In this document: positions 6,482 to 7,459 of the stretch, piece after piece | Layout: each line of letters starts with the position of its first letter | How positions within the stretch are numbered: position 1 is the first letter of the stretch | Assembly: GCA_937863215.1 (NCBI GenBank) | Contig: CALMFQ010000026.1 | Location: 1 to 7,459 of the forward strand | From: an uncultured Pseudomonadota bacterium | Lineage (GTDB): Bacteria > Pseudomonadota > Gammaproteobacteria > Burkholderiales > SCOH01 | Length of the DNA: 7,459 bases | Direction: 5' to 3' | Position numbers and translations under genes: made by a program | The notes under the pieces: generated by a model | The model's database searches: none | Told to the model about the DNA's origin: nothing | The model's input: the letters and a program-made list of their open reading frames with translations, nothing else

Positions 6482-7459
6482 ATGCAGAAAAAACTGATCG
6501 CTGCCATGGTGATGCTGGCCGTCAACCATGGAGCCAATGCAGCCGACAACGACTGGCTGAAGTTCTCCGGTTTCGGCACCCTGGGCGTGGTGCACAGCAG
6601 CGACAAAGGGGCGGATTTCCGCAATAACATCGAACAGACCTCGGGCGCGGGCCTGAGCAACAAGCTCGATTCGGGAGTCGATTCGGTGTTCGGCGCACAG
6701 GCCGATGTACAAATTGCTCCAGGCCTGACCGGTACCGCGCAGGTCGTAACCCGACGCATGTCGGACTACAACAGCACCAAGCCGGCGTTTGAATGGGCCA
6801 ACCTGAAATACCAGGTTACCCGCGATCTGTTCGTGCGCGGCGGCCGTATCGTCGCGCCGATGTTCATGATTTCCGAATCGCGCATGGTGGGTTATTCACA
6901 GACCGCGGTACGGCCGATTGGCGAAGTCTACCTGATCAATCCGATCACCTATCTGAATGGCGGCGATGTCGGCTATCGTTTTGAGGCCGGGCAAGTGCTG
7001 TACAAGATCGGTGCGGCGGCGGGCAATCTGTCGCAGGAAATCACCAGCGGCGCAGTCAAGAGCAACTACCGCTTCAAGAACAAACTGATCAACGCCAGTG
7101 CGGAATACAACGGCTCCACCGTACGCATCGGCTATGCACGGCTGAATACCGACGTGAAAAGCGACACGCTGTCCGCCTACGATGCCGCATTGGCACAACT
7201 GGTCGCCAACGGTGTGACCAACGCCGCGACGGTGCAGGCCAACACCGTGCACACCGACCTCAAGATCGATTTCTACAATCTGGGCTATGTCTACGACCAC
7301 AACCAGTGGCTGCTGGAGGCGGAATACGGCGCGCGCCGGATCGACAAGGACTCGATCGTCGACATGGACGGTTTCTGGCTGCTGGCCGGTTACCGCATCG
7401 GCCGATGGACACCGTATCTGAGCTGGAGCCACATGGCGCACAAGAGTGCGATCAGCTTC
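6482..7459 (+). CDS. Porin-like outer-membrane beta-barrel protein (3' end cut off by window edge)
   Basis: The 326 visible residues have no stop before the edge. A signal peptide is clear: MQKKLIAAMVMLAVNHGANA, cleaved before ADNDWLKF. The mature part opens with WLKFSGFGTLGVVHS, a typical first barrel strand, and continues with alternating polar/hydrophobic stretches ending in aromatic residues (FEWANLKYQV, LINASAEYNG, KIDFYNLGYVYD, WLLEAEYGAR, FWLLAGYRIG, WTPYLSWSHM), as expected of an outer-membrane barrel. A conserved-looking segment with GRIVAPMFMISESRMVGYSQ (121-140) and VRPIGEVY (143-150) probably contributes to an inward loop or the channel. The ATG has a strong GAGAGGA site 6 bases upstream (6469-6475). 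Substrate specificity cannot be read from the sequence, and I do not recognise it as a named classical porin such as PorA/PorB or OmpC. It stands apart from ruvC and the prenyltransferase by 157 bp and is probably its own unit. Confidence 0.8.
   Translation, partial: MQKKLIAAMVMLAVNHGANAADNDWLKFSGFGTLGVVHSSDKGADFRNNIEQTSGAGLSNKLDSGVDSVFGAQADVQIAPGLTGTAQVVTRRMSDYNSTKPAFEWANLKYQVTRDLFVRGGRIVAPMFMISESRMVGYSQTAVRPIGEVYLINPITYLNGGDVGYRFEAGQVLYKIGAAAGNLSQEITSGAVKSNYRFKNKLINASAEYNGSTVRIGYARLNTDVKSDTLSAYDAALAQLVANGVTNAATVQANTVHTDLKIDFYNLGYVYDHNQWLLEAEYGARRIDKDSIVDMDGFWLLAGYRIGRWTPYLSWSHMAHKSAISF

Overview
The window looks like chromosomal DNA from a GC-rich Gram-negative proteobacterium, most likely a betaproteobacterium. 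I lean towards the Neisseriales/Chromobacteriaceae side because of the gene order and the RuvC and LptD sequence style, but this is inference without a search. The evidence for a Gram-negative is direct: an outer-membrane LPS translocon (LptD), its chaperone SurA, a porin-like barrel and the AmgK/MurU peptidoglycan-recycling pair. Nothing suggests a mobile element, tRNA, rRNA, CRISPR array or foreign island. This is mostly core genome.

Layout. Positions 1-2833 on the minus strand hold lptD followed by surA, whose 3' part runs off the left edge. The two are 34 bp apart and form the classic outer-membrane biogenesis pair. Positions 2834-3100 are a divergent intergenic region. It contains an exact copy of the ParB centromere consensus parS (TGTTTCACGTGAAACA, within an 18-bp perfect palindrome) and a 31-bp hairpin-forming inverted repeat. 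Positions 3101-4811 on the plus strand hold amgK and murU, only 10 bp apart, encoding the two-step route from MurNAc to UDP-MurNAc. Positions 4860-6324 hold ruvC (GTG start) and a UbiA/MenA-type membrane prenyltransferase whose start overlaps the ruvC end by 20 bp. A 157-bp gap with an 8-bp-stem hairpin precedes a porin-like outer-membrane protein (6482 to the right edge, 3' truncated).

How the genes relate. SurA escorts unfolded barrel proteins, including LptD and probably the porin, across the periplasm. LptD then inserts LPS into the outer leaflet. AmgK and MurU return recovered MurNAc to cell-wall precursor synthesis, so the divergent pair of operons unites envelope building and recycling. 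RuvC resolves Holliday junctions and has no obvious functional link to the prenyltransferase apart from sharing a transcript.

Most noteworthy items: the lone consensus parS between lptD and amgK, which would tie this envelope locus to chromosome segregation and probably to the origin-proximal domain; and an LptD that appears to have lost one complete disulfide pair (equivalents of E. coli C31 and C724) while keeping the other (C173 and C725 equivalents). No clearly undescribed multi-gene system is visible.
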